Assembly (NCBI GenBank): GCA_963746905.1
Contig: CAVVCY010000002.1
Coordinates: 331,694 to 395,693, forward strand
Origin: JALYNX01 sp963746905
GTDB taxonomy: Bacteria > Actinomycetota > Acidimicrobiia > Spongiisociales > ZC4RG35
DNA length: 64,000 nucleotides
Direction of reading: 5' to 3'
The notes under the pieces were generated by a model. The model saw only the letters and a list, made by a program, of their open reading frames with translations. It did not search any database and was not told where the DNA came from. Every line of letters begins with the position of its first letter. Positions within the stretch are counted from its first letter, which is position 1. A program made the translations under genes and the position numbers. This document shows positions 1-7,975 of the stretch, in pieces.

Positions 1-40
1 TCATAGTATAAGAAGTACCGATCTTGCGGAGATCACAAAC

Positions 41-1491
41 ATGAGCGATACCCATCAACTCGACCCCCTGGTCCTGGGACGACGGCTTCGTCATCACCGC
101 AAGCTCCGCGGGTCGACCCTCGACCAGTTGGGAGCAGCCGTCGGCAAGCCGGCGCCCTACCTCTCCCTGCTCGAAAACGGCAAGAAGCAACCTCGGGTCA
201 ATCTGGTGCTCGACCTTGCGACCGCCCTCGACATCGACGTTGCCGATCTGCTCGACCCGGCACCGCCCAACCACCGCGACGCCCTCGAGATCGCCCTCCT
301 CAAATCCCAGGAATCGGCGCTCTTCGATGCCCTCGACCTTCCAACAGGTTCGCCCCAGCTCGAGGATGGACACCGAGACGTTGACCCATCTGGTCGGTCT
401 CCACGAGGCGCTCCGCCAGCGCTCCGGCTTGGGCACGGCCGGATCAGAAGACGTCCGCCGCGCCAATGGCGAGGTCCAGCGATGGCTGACCGAGGAAGAC
501 GGATATCTCGACGGGGTGGAAAGGGTCGCCGGTGAGGCACTGGAGACCAGCGGGTACGCCGGCGAGGGCCCATTCTCCTCGCGCAATCTGCTGGATCTGG
601 CCAAGCACGCCGGCTTCGAGATCCACTCGATCGACGACATGCCGGTCTTTGCGCGATCCGTCATCGACCTCGACCATCGGCGCGTCCACATCGCGGCAAC
701 GTGACGAACTGCGCACCCGACAGGCGCGCAAGGCAGTGCTCCAGACCCTGGCCGGGTTCCTCCTCGGGCACGAGACCGACCCCGACCTGGACACCTTTCT
801 TCGGCAGCGGGTTGAGACCGCCTACTTCGCCGCCGCGGTGCTTGCCCCCGAAGGGGCGGTGGTCCCCAGGCTGATCGAGGCCAAGGAGCGTCACGACCTC
901 GACGTCGAGGACGTCAAGGAGCTGTTCTACGTCTCCTACGAGATGGCCGCTTGGAGAATGGCCAATCTCGCCACCCGCCATCTGGGCCTCGCCACCCACC
1001 TCATCATCAGCGATCAGATGGGGAGCGTGATCAAGGGCTACTGCAACGACGAGGTCCCGGTGCCTCGAGACGTCCACGGCGGGATCGAAACCCAGCGTCT
1101 CTGCAGATGGTGGGGAGCCCGCTTGACCTTCGAGTCACACGAGCGATATGGCACCCATCACCAGTACACCGACACTCCTGGGGGGACCTTCTTCTGCACC
1201 ACTCATGTCGAGGCCGGCCGGAATCCCTCTCTGGCGGTGACCATCGGCGTCAGGTTCGCTGACGCCCAATGGTTCCGTGGACGGGAGACAACCAACCGGG
1301 AGACTTCGACCTGCCCCGACCCTTCGTGTTGCCGGATGCCTTCCGTAGAGCTCAGCGAGAAATGGTCGAACAAGGTGATTGTGTCTGCCCGATCCCAGAA
1401 CCGAATCCTCGGTCTCCTTGCGCCTGACCCTTACCCGGAGTTGGACATGCCTGAGGTCCTGGGTCTCGTCGAGGCCCACTCCGACGACTGA
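41..1491 (+). CDS. ScfR/RamB-type XRE-family transcriptional regulator, interrupted by two frameshifts
   Basis: The protein reads as an N-terminal XRE helix-turn-helix (about residues 12-70, with GKPAPYLSLLENGKKQP), then a middle segment related to the ImmA/IrrE-like domain, then the C-terminal ScfR/RamB domain with several Cys and Trp residues (LCRWWGARLTFE, FFCTTHVEAG). Regulators of this family control short-chain acyl-CoA and acetate or propionate metabolism in actinobacteria. The reading frame changes near 355-375 and again near 692-702. Both changes have the same sense and protein similarity resumes at once, for example at RDELRTRQARKAVLQTLAGF. The start ATG at 41 has GGAG about 9 bases upstream. 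The neighbouring 2-oxoacid dehydrogenase operon makes a role in acyl-CoA or pyruvate metabolism plausible, but this is inference. The frameshifts are probably sequence errors. Confidence 0.8.
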
Positions 1492-1509
1492 AGCCGGGTG
1501 GACTGACCC

Positions 1510-2988
1510 CTATCGGGTGTCGTTGACGAACTCGCGCAGGTCGGCGGCGAGTCGATCCAGCGATGGCTTGTGGACGTACATCATGTGCCCGGCGTCGTAG
1601 TACTCCATCCGGACGTTCTTCCGCACCGACTCGTCGAGCCCCATGTGGTTGAACGTGTACTCGGTGGCGAAATGCGGGGTGGCCAGGTCGAAGTAGCCAT
1701 TGGCCACGAAGACACGGGTCTTCGGGGAGCGGACCATCACCTCTCGAAGCTGATCGGCGGTGTTGACGTAATGGCCCTTGAAGTCCTCGTAATCCCAGGC
1801 CTCGTTGACCTTCATCGACAACGATTTGTAGAAGGAGTCGTTGTCGTATCCGAGCTCGGATCGCAGGTATTGATTCAGGGTTGATGTGAACAAACCCATC
1901 ATCTGGTCTCCGCTTGGATCGTTCTCCAGGTTGTCCCCGTCGGCGAAACGGTCGATCCCTGTGTAGCGGGAATCGAGCCGGCCAACTGTGCGACGCCGAT
2001 CCCGGAGCAACTCCTTGCAGAAGCGCATGATGTGGATCCGCAGGTCATAGCGGTCGAGGTAAGTCTCGGACAGCCCGGTGTACTCGCTGAGCTTGCTCAG
2101 AACCGCGGCCCGCTCTGCGGAGTCGAGCTGGTCCCCGTAAGCGAGGGCGGTCCAATACCGGCCGAGGGCGAACTCCTCCACTTCGTCGAGCAACTCGCGG
2201 AGCGGCCGATTCTGATGACCTTCCGAGAGACGCCCGTGATACCACGCAGTCGCTGCGTAGGTGGGGAGGTGGAGGGGGAAAGGGAGCTCGTTCCCGGGAT
2301 GGAACACCCGGGTGCCCTCCTCGGAGGCAATAGTCTGAAAGCTCAGCGCGACCGAGATGAGGATGATTCCGTTCAGATCCACGCCCTGGATGCTGAACAA
2401 CTCCTTGGCGATGGCTGCTCCCCGCGTGGTGCCGTAGCTCTCCCCAGCCAGGTACTTGGGCGAGGCCCAGCGCTCGTTCCGGTTGAGATAGGCGACGATG
2501 AACTCGGTGAAAGCCTCGATGTCCCGGGCGAAGTGGTGGTAGTCCTTCTCCTTTTCCTTTGGCTCCGCCGTGCTGAACCCGGTTCCGATGGCGTCGACAA
2601 GAACCACATCGGCCACGTCGAGGATCGAGTGCTCGTTGTCGATCAGCCGGCCGGGTACCCGGACCGAGAAGCCTTCTTCGTCTAGCTCGACCCGCTTCGG
2701 CCCGAAGAGCCCGAGATGGAGCCACACCGTTGACGATCCGGGACCTCCGTTGAAGGCGAACACGATCGGGCGAACTGCGGGGTCGGCCCCGTCCTCGGTG
2801 TAGGACACGGAGAAAAAGGCAGCCCGGCGGTCGTCGGCAGTACCGACCCCGATGGTGGCGGCGGTCGCGGTGTAGGCGACCTCACGCCCGCCGAACGTCC
2901 CCCGATACTGCTTCGAGACCGACTTCTCCTCGACCTCCGGAACCGGCTGCTTCTCCGCAGCGGCCTCAACCTTGGCCTCGTCAGCCAA
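1510..2988 (-). CDS. Serine carboxypeptidase-like peptidase, family S10
   Basis: The protein (about 492 residues) carries the S10 family signatures. These are NGGPGSS near residues 80-86 (oxyanion region), GESYGT with the likely nucleophile Ser184, NGYFDLATP with Asp434, and DAGHMMY with His468, giving an intact Ser-Asp-His triad. No signal peptide is evident. The frame is open up to 3108, but that extension lies inside the upstream gene. I prefer the TTG at 2988, where TTGGCTGA overlaps the upstream stop and suggests translational coupling. It is the last gene of the leftward 2-oxoacid dehydrogenase cluster. Its substrate cannot be deduced; bacterial members of this family are poorly characterised peptidases. 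Confidence 0.85.
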   Translation of the reverse strand: MADEAKVEAAAEKQPVPEVEEKSVSKQYRGTFGGREVAYTATAATIGVGTADDRRAAFFSVSYTEDGADPAVRPIVFAFNGGPGSSTVWLHLGLFGPKRVELDEEGFSVRVPGRLIDNEHSILDVADVVLVDAIGTGFSTAEPKEKEKDYHHFARDIEAFTEFIVAYLNRNERWASPKYLAGESYGTTRGAAIAKELFSIQGVDLNGIILISVALSFQTIASEEGTRVFHPGNELPFPLHLPTYAATAWYHGRLSEGHQNRPLRELLDEVEEFALGRYWTALAYGDQLDSAERAAVLSKLSEYTGLSETYLDRYDLRIHIMRFCKELLRDRRRTVGRLDSRYTGIDRFADGDNLENDPSGDQMMGLFTSTLNQYLRSELGYDNDSFYKSLSMKVNEAWDYEDFKGHYVNTADQLREVMVRSPKTRVFVANGYFDLATPHFATEYTFNHMGLDESVRKNVRMEYYDAGHMMYVHKPSLDRLAADLREFVNDTR

Positions 2989-3550
2989 CGGCTGCTTCCC
3001 GTCCGTCGGTGGCGATCCAGTCCTCGAGATCGACACCCAGCCCGTCGGCAACCCGGTTGATGTAGTTGAAGTAGGCGACCACCTGGACCGCGCTCGAGAT
3101 CGCCGCATCGTCGAACCCGTGGGAGCGGAGAGTTTCGATCTCGGCCGGTCCCACAGTGGAGTTGGCCCAGGTCAACTTCTCGGCAAAGGCGACCAGTGCC
3201 CGGTCCGCCTCATCCATGTCGGCCGACTTCCAGTCCTCCATGATCCGGTCCACCAGCAACTGGTCCTCGACCTCTTCCCGATAGTCGTGCCAGTGGGCAA
3301 TGGTGCAGTACCGGGTTGAGTTGGCGCTGGAAGTCACCGCCGCCAGTAGCTCCCGCTGGGCCCGGCTCAGGGGGGAGGGACCGAACATGACTTCCTTGTA
3401 CAGGCGCATGGACTCCCGGAGGACCGCCGGCAGTTGACTCTGGACCGAGACGATGTTCCAAATACGGCCAGCGCGTGCGATGGCGGCGTCGTACTCCTCC
3501 TTGGCGACACCTGTCGCCTCGTCATAGGGAGTCATTTCGACATATGCCAT
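2981..3550 (-). CDS. AhpD-like / carboxymuconolactone decarboxylase-family protein (peroxidase-related)
   Basis: The 189-residue protein has the all-helical AhpD/CMD fold pattern, with the conserved stretch SSANSTRYCTIAHWHD around residues 74-89. In AhpD enzymes this region holds a CxxC pair and a nearby His. Here the first position of the pair is Thr79, while Cys82 and His86 are kept. The protein fits the 'uncharacterised peroxidase-related enzyme' subgroup. The gene lies 3 bases after the E2 gene and overlaps the S10 peptidase gene, so it belongs to the same operon. In mycobacteria AhpD accepts electrons from dihydrolipoamide acyltransferase, so the position next to E2 is meaningful. Loss of the resolving cysteine leaves its peroxidase activity doubtful. 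Confidence 0.8.
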   Translation of the reverse strand: MAYVEMTPYDEATGVAKEEYDAAIARAGRIWNIVSVQSQLPAVLRESMRLYKEVMFGPSPLSRAQRELLAAVTSSANSTRYCTIAHWHDYREEVEDQLLVDRIMEDWKSADMDEADRALVAFAEKLTWANSTVGPAEIETLRSHGFDDAAISSAVQVVAYFNYINRVADGLGVDLEDWIATDGREAAVG

Positions 3551-3553
3551 GAA

Positions 3554-5072
3554 TCAACCGGCCAGGAAGAGCGCCGGCTCTTCGAGGTTCTCACGCAGCA
3601 TTGCTATGAATCTCCTTCCCAATCCACCGTCGATGACCCGATGATCGTATGAAAGCGACAGTGGCATGACAGGAGCAATCGCGAGGTCCCCATCGACGAC
3701 GATCGCCTTCTCCTGAGCCCTCCCCACCGAGAGGATGGCAGTTGTGCCGGGCGGCACGATGGGTGTCCCGTGCCCACCGCCCAGGGCGCCGATGTTGGAA
3801 ACCGTAAAAGTCTGCCCGGTGAGCTGATCCGGCGAGAGCGTTCTGGCCTTGGCGCCCTCGCCGAGCCGTCGGACCTCAGATGCGAGCTCGAGGACGCCTC
3901 GCGACCCGGCGTCGCGGATCACTGCCACCAGCAGGCCATCGGGAGTGTCGACCGCGATCCCGATGTGATGCGAGCCGTGAAGGATCAGGTCCTCGCCATC
4001 CAGAGTCGAGTTGAATTCGGGGAAGGTCTCGAGGGCCGGGATCACGGCTTTGACCACCAGCGACTCGAGTGGGACTTTCGTGTCGTGACGGGCGCTCAAC
4101 GCCGATCGGATCTCGAGAAGCCGGGTGGCGTCGATGTCGTCGAACGTGGTGACATGGGGGATTTCAGCCCAACTCCGAGACATGTTGGCCGCGATCGTCT
4201 TGCGGAGACGGGATAGGGGACGACGGATGTCCTCTGTGGTGGGTTGGGTGGACGCGGGTTGCGTAGCCCCCTCCGTCGCCTTCGGCGCCACCTCCCCCAA
4301 CGTCGCTTCGCTCCTGGGGGAGGAAACAGGCTCACTTCGTTCACTGGGGGGAGAAACGGCCCCCTCCGTCGGCCTGCGGCCGATCCACCTCCCCCAACGT
4401 CGCTTCGGTCCTGGGGGAGGAAACAGGCTCACTTCGTTCACTGGGGGGAGAAACGGGGTCGGGCTCCGGAACGGGCACAGGCTCTTCCGCGGGTTGCGTA
4501 GCCCCCCTCCCGGCTTCGCCGGCACTCCCCCCAACGCTCACTTCGTTCACTGGGGGGCGAGATGGCTCAGCGGCGGCGGCTACGTCCTCACGGGTGATCC
4601 TCCCCCCGGGCCCGGTGCCGGCAAGGTCGGACAGATCGACTCCGAGTTCGCGAGCCATCTTCCTCACGATGGGCAGAGCCTTGACCTGCTCGGTTTCGGC
4701 GGTCTCAGCGGCTTCGACCGCCGGGAGACTGAGATCCTCTGCATCTTCGCTCAGTGTTCCCACGATGGGGGCCGCCGACATTACGGGTGGCTGTTCGACA
4801 GGGGCGAGGATGTCGGCAGGCATCGAGCTCTCTCCGGGCTCGCTGATCACGACCAAAACCGAGCCCACCGCGATGGTCTCCCCTTCGGCGCCACCATGCT
4901 GGAGGACGATGCCGGCATACGGCGAGGGGATCTCGACCACCGCCTTGTCGGTCTCCACCTCGACAACCGGTTGGTCGGCTTCGACACGCCCCCCCTCAGC
5001 CACCAGCCAGCGGACGATCTCCGCCTCGGTAAGCCCTTCCCCGATGTCGGGAAGCCTGAATTCCTTCGCCAC
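3554..5072 (-). CDS. pdhC: Dihydrolipoamide acyltransferase (E2) of a 2-oxoacid dehydrogenase complex, one frameshift
   Basis: Order of domains: an N-terminal lipoyl domain (LPDIGEGLTEAEIVRW, lipoyl-lysine in ETDKAVVEI), an E3/E1-binding domain (LPIVRKMARELGVDLSDLAGTGPGGRITREDV), a long Pro/Ser-rich linker, and the acyltransferase domain ending in SYDHRVIDGG with the catalytic His. The GTG start at 5072 has GGAGG upstream and overlaps the stop of the E1beta gene (TAGTG). The linker is built from three copies of a dispersed palindromic element. The frame breaks in the linker at a run of five C (4360-4364). Removing one base restores a continuous protein, which points to a homopolymer sequencing error. 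Pyruvate or branched-chain 2-oxoacid specificity cannot be fixed from sequence alone. Confidence 0.88.
4254..4357. repeat. Dispersed palindromic element, unit A (inside E2 linker)
   Basis: This unit holds two inverted repeats: a small hairpin at 4277-4287 (CGCC-TTC-GGCG) and a larger one framed by CCCCCA and TGGGGG runs. Bases 4290-4357 are almost identical to 4388-4454 in unit B. On the minus strand it is translated in the E2 frame as SPPSERSEPVSSPR followed by SEATLGEV and a short variable part. The same element appears outside genes at 29500-29560. Confidence 0.8.
4358..4454. repeat. Dispersed palindromic element, unit B (inside E2 linker)
   Basis: A tandem copy of unit A with a different small hairpin at 4370-4382 (CGGCC-TGC-GGCCG). 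Its stem differs from unit A but remains self-complementary. It encodes SPPSERSEPVSSPR then TEATLGEV in the E2 linker. The C run at 4360-4364 at its edge is where the E2 frame is broken. Confidence 0.8.
4489..4561. repeat. Dispersed palindromic element, unit C (inside E2 linker)
   Basis: A third copy, shorter than A and B. It starts with GCGGGTTGCGTAGCCCCC, also seen at the start of unit A. The small hairpin is at 4510-4522 (CCGGC-TTC-GCCGG), and the larger palindrome at about 4525-4557 is bounded by runs of six C and six G. On the minus strand it encodes PPVNEVSVGGSAGEAGRG in the E2 linker. It closely matches the intergenic copy at 29500-29560. Confidence 0.8.
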
Positions 5073-6049
5073 TAATCCTCCAAGGTCTGTTCGGCCGCCT
5101 GAACGATCCTGTCCACGTTCGGAAGGTAATGGCCCTCGGAGCGTTTCAAGGGAAAAACGGTGTCCCACCCGGTGACCCTTCGCACCGGCGCCAGAAGCGA
5201 ATAGAAGGCATGCTCCTGGATGATCGCGGCGATCTCGCCCCCGAGCCCACCGGTTCTTGGCGCCTCGTGGATCACCACGACCCGGCCGGTTTTCTCCGCC
5301 GAGGAGACAATGCTGGAGGTGTCGAGCGGTGACAACGTCCGGAGGTCGAGCACTTCGACGGACACCCCACGCTCCCCGAGCGCAGTAGCCGCGGCCCGGG
5401 TCTCCTTCATCATCGCCCCCCACGAGATGAGGGTGATGTCCTTGCCCTCACGCTCAACGCGGGTCGGCCCGATCTCGGACGTGTAGTAGATGTCGGGGAT
5501 CTCGTCCTTGACCGCACGGTAGAGGCGAATCGGCTCCAGGAAGATCACCGGGTCGGGATCCTCGATGGCCGCCAGCAAAAGGCCTTTGGCATCGTGCGGA
5601 GTCGAAGGGACGACAACTTTGAGCCCCGGGATATGGGTGTAGATGGCCTCCGTGGACTCAGAATGATGTTCGGCAGCCCCGATCCCGCCCCCGAAGGGGA
5701 TCCGGATGACGAGAGGGGCGGTGAAGCGATGGGCGGAACGGTTCCGGATTCGGGCCACATGGTTGATCACCTGGTCGTAGGCGGGGTATGAGAAACCGAG
5801 GAACTGGATTTCGGCGACCGGGCGCAGGCCGGCGATGGCCATCCCGAATGCCGCGCCCACGATCCCTGACTCGGCAACGGGAGTGTCGAATACCCGATTC
5901 TCCCCATACTTCTCCTGAAGGCCGTCGGTAATCCGAAAGACCCCTCCGGTGCGACCGATGTCCTCACCCAGCAGGACGACCCGGTCATCGGCCTCGAGGG
6001 CGGTGTCGAGTGCGCTGTTCAACGCCTGCGCCAGATTCATGACGCTCAC
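5072..6049 (-). CDS. pdhB: 2-oxoacid (pyruvate or branched-chain) dehydrogenase E1 component, beta subunit
   Basis: The 325-residue protein is a full-length E1beta subunit. It shows LGEDIGRTGGVFR, VFDTPVAESGIVGAAFGMA, GFSYPAYDQVINHVARIRNRS and the C-terminal transketolase domain with SWGAMMKET and HEAPRTGGLGGEIAA. With E1alpha it forms the thiamine-diphosphate-dependent decarboxylase that transfers the acyl group to the lipoyl arm of E2. The GTG at 6049 overlaps the stop of E1alpha; an ATG at 6040 is an alternative start. The E2 gene follows with a one-base-scale overlap, so the three subunits are translationally coupled. Confidence 0.92.
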   Translation of the reverse strand: MSVMNLAQALNSALDTALEADDRVVLLGEDIGRTGGVFRITDGLQEKYGENRVFDTPVAESGIVGAAFGMAIAGLRPVAEIQFLGFSYPAYDQVINHVARIRNRSAHRFTAPLVIRIPFGGGIGAAEHHSESTEAIYTHIPGLKVVVPSTPHDAKGLLLAAIEDPDPVIFLEPIRLYRAVKDEIPDIYYTSEIGPTRVEREGKDITLISWGAMMKETRAAATALGERGVSVEVLDLRTLSPLDTSSIVSSAEKTGRVVVIHEAPRTGGLGGEIAAIIQEHAFYSLLAPVRRVTGWDTVFPLKRSEGHYLPNVDRIVQAAEQTLED

Positions 6050-7067
6050 GATCCGGCTTCATCCTGCTGCTGGCGCAGAGATCCGGTGGGCTCTGCGAAC
6101 ATGCGCTCGAACATCTCGTCGACTGTGGGCAATGGCAGAGCCTCGGCGCTTTCGACTGCCGCCTCGATGGCGGCCGAAGCCCGGGTCTCCAAGTCGTCTT
6201 GCCATTCCTGGGTCCAGCCGCCGGCCTTGTCGAGAAGGATTCGGATTCGGATCAGGGGGTCGGCGCTCGCGCCACCCGTCGGCTTCGGCCTCATCCCGGT
6301 AGCGGCCGGGATCGTCGGAGGTCGTGTGCGGCCCGAGGCGATAGGTCACCGCCTCGATGAGCGCGGGGCCGTCGCCATTGCGTGCCGACTCGGCCGCCTC
6401 GCGCACCGCTACCAGGACGGCTGCCACATCGTTGCCGTCGACCTCCACCCCGGGCATCCCGTAGCCATCTGCCTTCGCCGCGATCGAGGTGGCCATGGTC
6501 TGCTCCGACCGTGGATATGAGATAGCGAACTGGTTGTTCTGGCAGAAGAAGACCGTCGGTGTCTTGAAGACCGCGGCAAAGTTCATTGCCTCGTGAAAAT
6601 CACCTTCCGACGTGGCACCGTCACCGAAAGAGGTGAGTGCGATCCGATCTGAACCTTGAAGACGCTCGGCCCAGGCCAGACCCACGGCGTGGATCATGTG
6701 ACCACCCACCGTGATCGACGGTGGCAGGATGTTGACCCCCTCCGGCGGTTTGCCACCTCGCTCGTCACCGGTGCGTCCAGCGATGAGAAGGTCCCACGGA
6801 TAACCCGCTCGCCACATGAGCGCCGCGTCTCGATAGGTCCCCGCCACCCAATCGTCCGATCGAATGGCGGCCGCAGCCCCGATCTGGGCCGCCTCCTGGC
6901 CCTCGAACGGCGCATAGGTCGCGAGTACGGCCCTGACGCTGCATCGCCATGCATTTCGTGTCGTAGGTGCGGGCCTCGACCATGTCTGCATAGAGGGCGC
7001 GCATCTCTTCGAGAGTCACCGGAAGGCGATCGCGGACCGTCCCGTCAGGGTTTATCAGGCTGTACAT
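6046..7067 (-). CDS. pdhA: 2-oxoacid (pyruvate or branched-chain) dehydrogenase E1 component, alpha subunit, two frameshifts
   Basis: The product is an E1alpha subunit with the thiamine-diphosphate motif GDGATSEGDFHEAMNFA and QNNQFAIS, plus TYAPFEGQEAAQIG, YRDAALMWRAG and the phosphorylation-loop-like YRLGPHTTSDDPGRYR. The N-terminus MYSLINPDGTVRDRLPV is typical of Gram-positive PdhA-like proteins. The frame changes near 6918-6925 and near 6262-6270, each explained by one extra base, and protein similarity continues across both. Sequence error is the likeliest cause. It is the first gene of the leftward five-gene operon, with a 58-base gap upstream that holds an inverted repeat. Confidence 0.85.
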
Positions 7068-7093
7068 TCGGCGGCGAGCCTAGATGGCATATG

Positions 7094-7130
7094 TCTGATT
7101 ACACAGGGGGGCGGGAGCCCGATGATCAGA
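7094..7130. terminator. Inverted repeat between a membrane-protein gene and pdhA
   Basis: TCTGAT (7094-7099) and ATCAGA (7125-7130) form outer arms around an inner GGGC-GGGA-GCCC hairpin (about 7109-7120). The right arm covers the TGA stop of the membrane-protein gene at 7126. It could act as a terminator for that gene or as an operator ahead of pdhA. No clear T run follows, so the assignment is tentative. Confidence 0.35.
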
Positions 7131-7911
7131 TTACGACGGGGCTCTGGCCGGGAACCGTGGGCCGGGCCGTGCCCTTTCGGAAGCTGTAGATGGCGAGGGC
7201 GATCAACAGCACTCCTCCGGCGACAGCGGCGGTCCAGCGCCATACGCTGCCGATTGTGACCACCACAACCACAGCCTGAACCACGAACATCGCCACCCGC
7301 GATGCCGGTTCGAGCCTCTGGATCCTGCGATGCAGCGACCGGAGCGCTTCGAGTGTGGTGGCTCCGACGCCGAGGAAGATCGCCAGACCACGGACTGTCC
7401 CGAACGCCACTCCGATCGCAAGAGCTGCGACGGGCGACCCGGTGAGGGCGGCGATCGCGACCGTGAGGTAGACGGCCGAAGTGACGATGTAGGTCGCCAA
7501 CCCGACCCCGATCTGCCATCCGAATCCAGTCCCATAGACCCAGGACCGGTAGTGATCGAGCCAGAGCCGGTCGACCTGGCGACCATGGCGAGGCAGTTGG
7601 AACCCGCCAACCCTCAGGTCCGAGAGGATGCTGACGATCGCAAGCACCGCCACGATGGCCAGCGCAGCCGAGGTCGAGAGGTCGAGCGCCCGAACAGGGA
7701 CGGCGAGTAACGCCGCGAGGAGCCCGAGTGAGGCCCCCCCGGCGATCGCGCCGAGGACATACCAGGGAACGGTGGCCCAATAGCGGCGACCACGGGCCTG
7801 CTCGGTCACTGGGGTAATGGTGGACAGCATCGAAAGCCCGCACGGGGACCAGGTGGAGCGGGCGGCTGCTGCCAGAGCGACCGCGAGACCGAGAGTGAAA
7901 ACCAGGTTCAT
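7126..7911 (-). CDS. Polytopic membrane protein with an SPCG motif, function unknown
   Basis: A 261-residue protein with about seven hydrophobic helices. The first membrane segment is followed by RSTWSPCGLSMLSTITP, which resembles the SPC motif near the N-terminus of CcdA/DsbD-type thiol-electron transporters, but a second conserved Cys is not apparent. Middle segments contain a run of charged residues (PRHGRQVDRLWLDHY). I do not recognise a named family. It sits between ftsK and pdhA on the same strand with gaps of about 60 bases on both sides, so it may be its own unit. Redox or heme-maturation roles would be speculation. Confidence 0.7.
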   Translation of the reverse strand: MNLVFTLGLAVALAAAARSTWSPCGLSMLSTITPVTEQARGRRYWATVPWYVLGAIAGGASLGLLAALLAVPVRALDLSTSAALAIVAVLAIVSILSDLRVGGFQLPRHGRQVDRLWLDHYRSWVYGTGFGWQIGVGLATYIVTSAVYLTVAIAALTGSPVAALAIGVAFGTVRGLAIFLGVGATTLEALRSLHRRIQRLEPASRVAMFVVQAVVVVVTIGSVWRWTAAVAGGVLLIALAIYSFRKGTARPTVPGQSPVVI

Positions 7912-7975
7912 ATCAGGGGATCTGGACCAAACCTACCACAGGCTCCGCGGTGGGCCATTCACGGCCAGTGGGCGC

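Noticed and set aside
2989..3108. Longer N-terminus for the S10 peptidase starting at 3108
   Set aside because: The extra 40 residues are Arg/Ser-rich and overlap the AhpD-like gene completely; a start at 2988 overlaps the upstream stop in the manner typical of coupled genes.
4355..4368. Programmed ribosomal frameshift in the E2 gene
   Set aside because: No slippery heptamer with a downstream pseudoknot is apparent, and many other conserved genes here also have single-base breaks. A C-run sequencing error is simpler.
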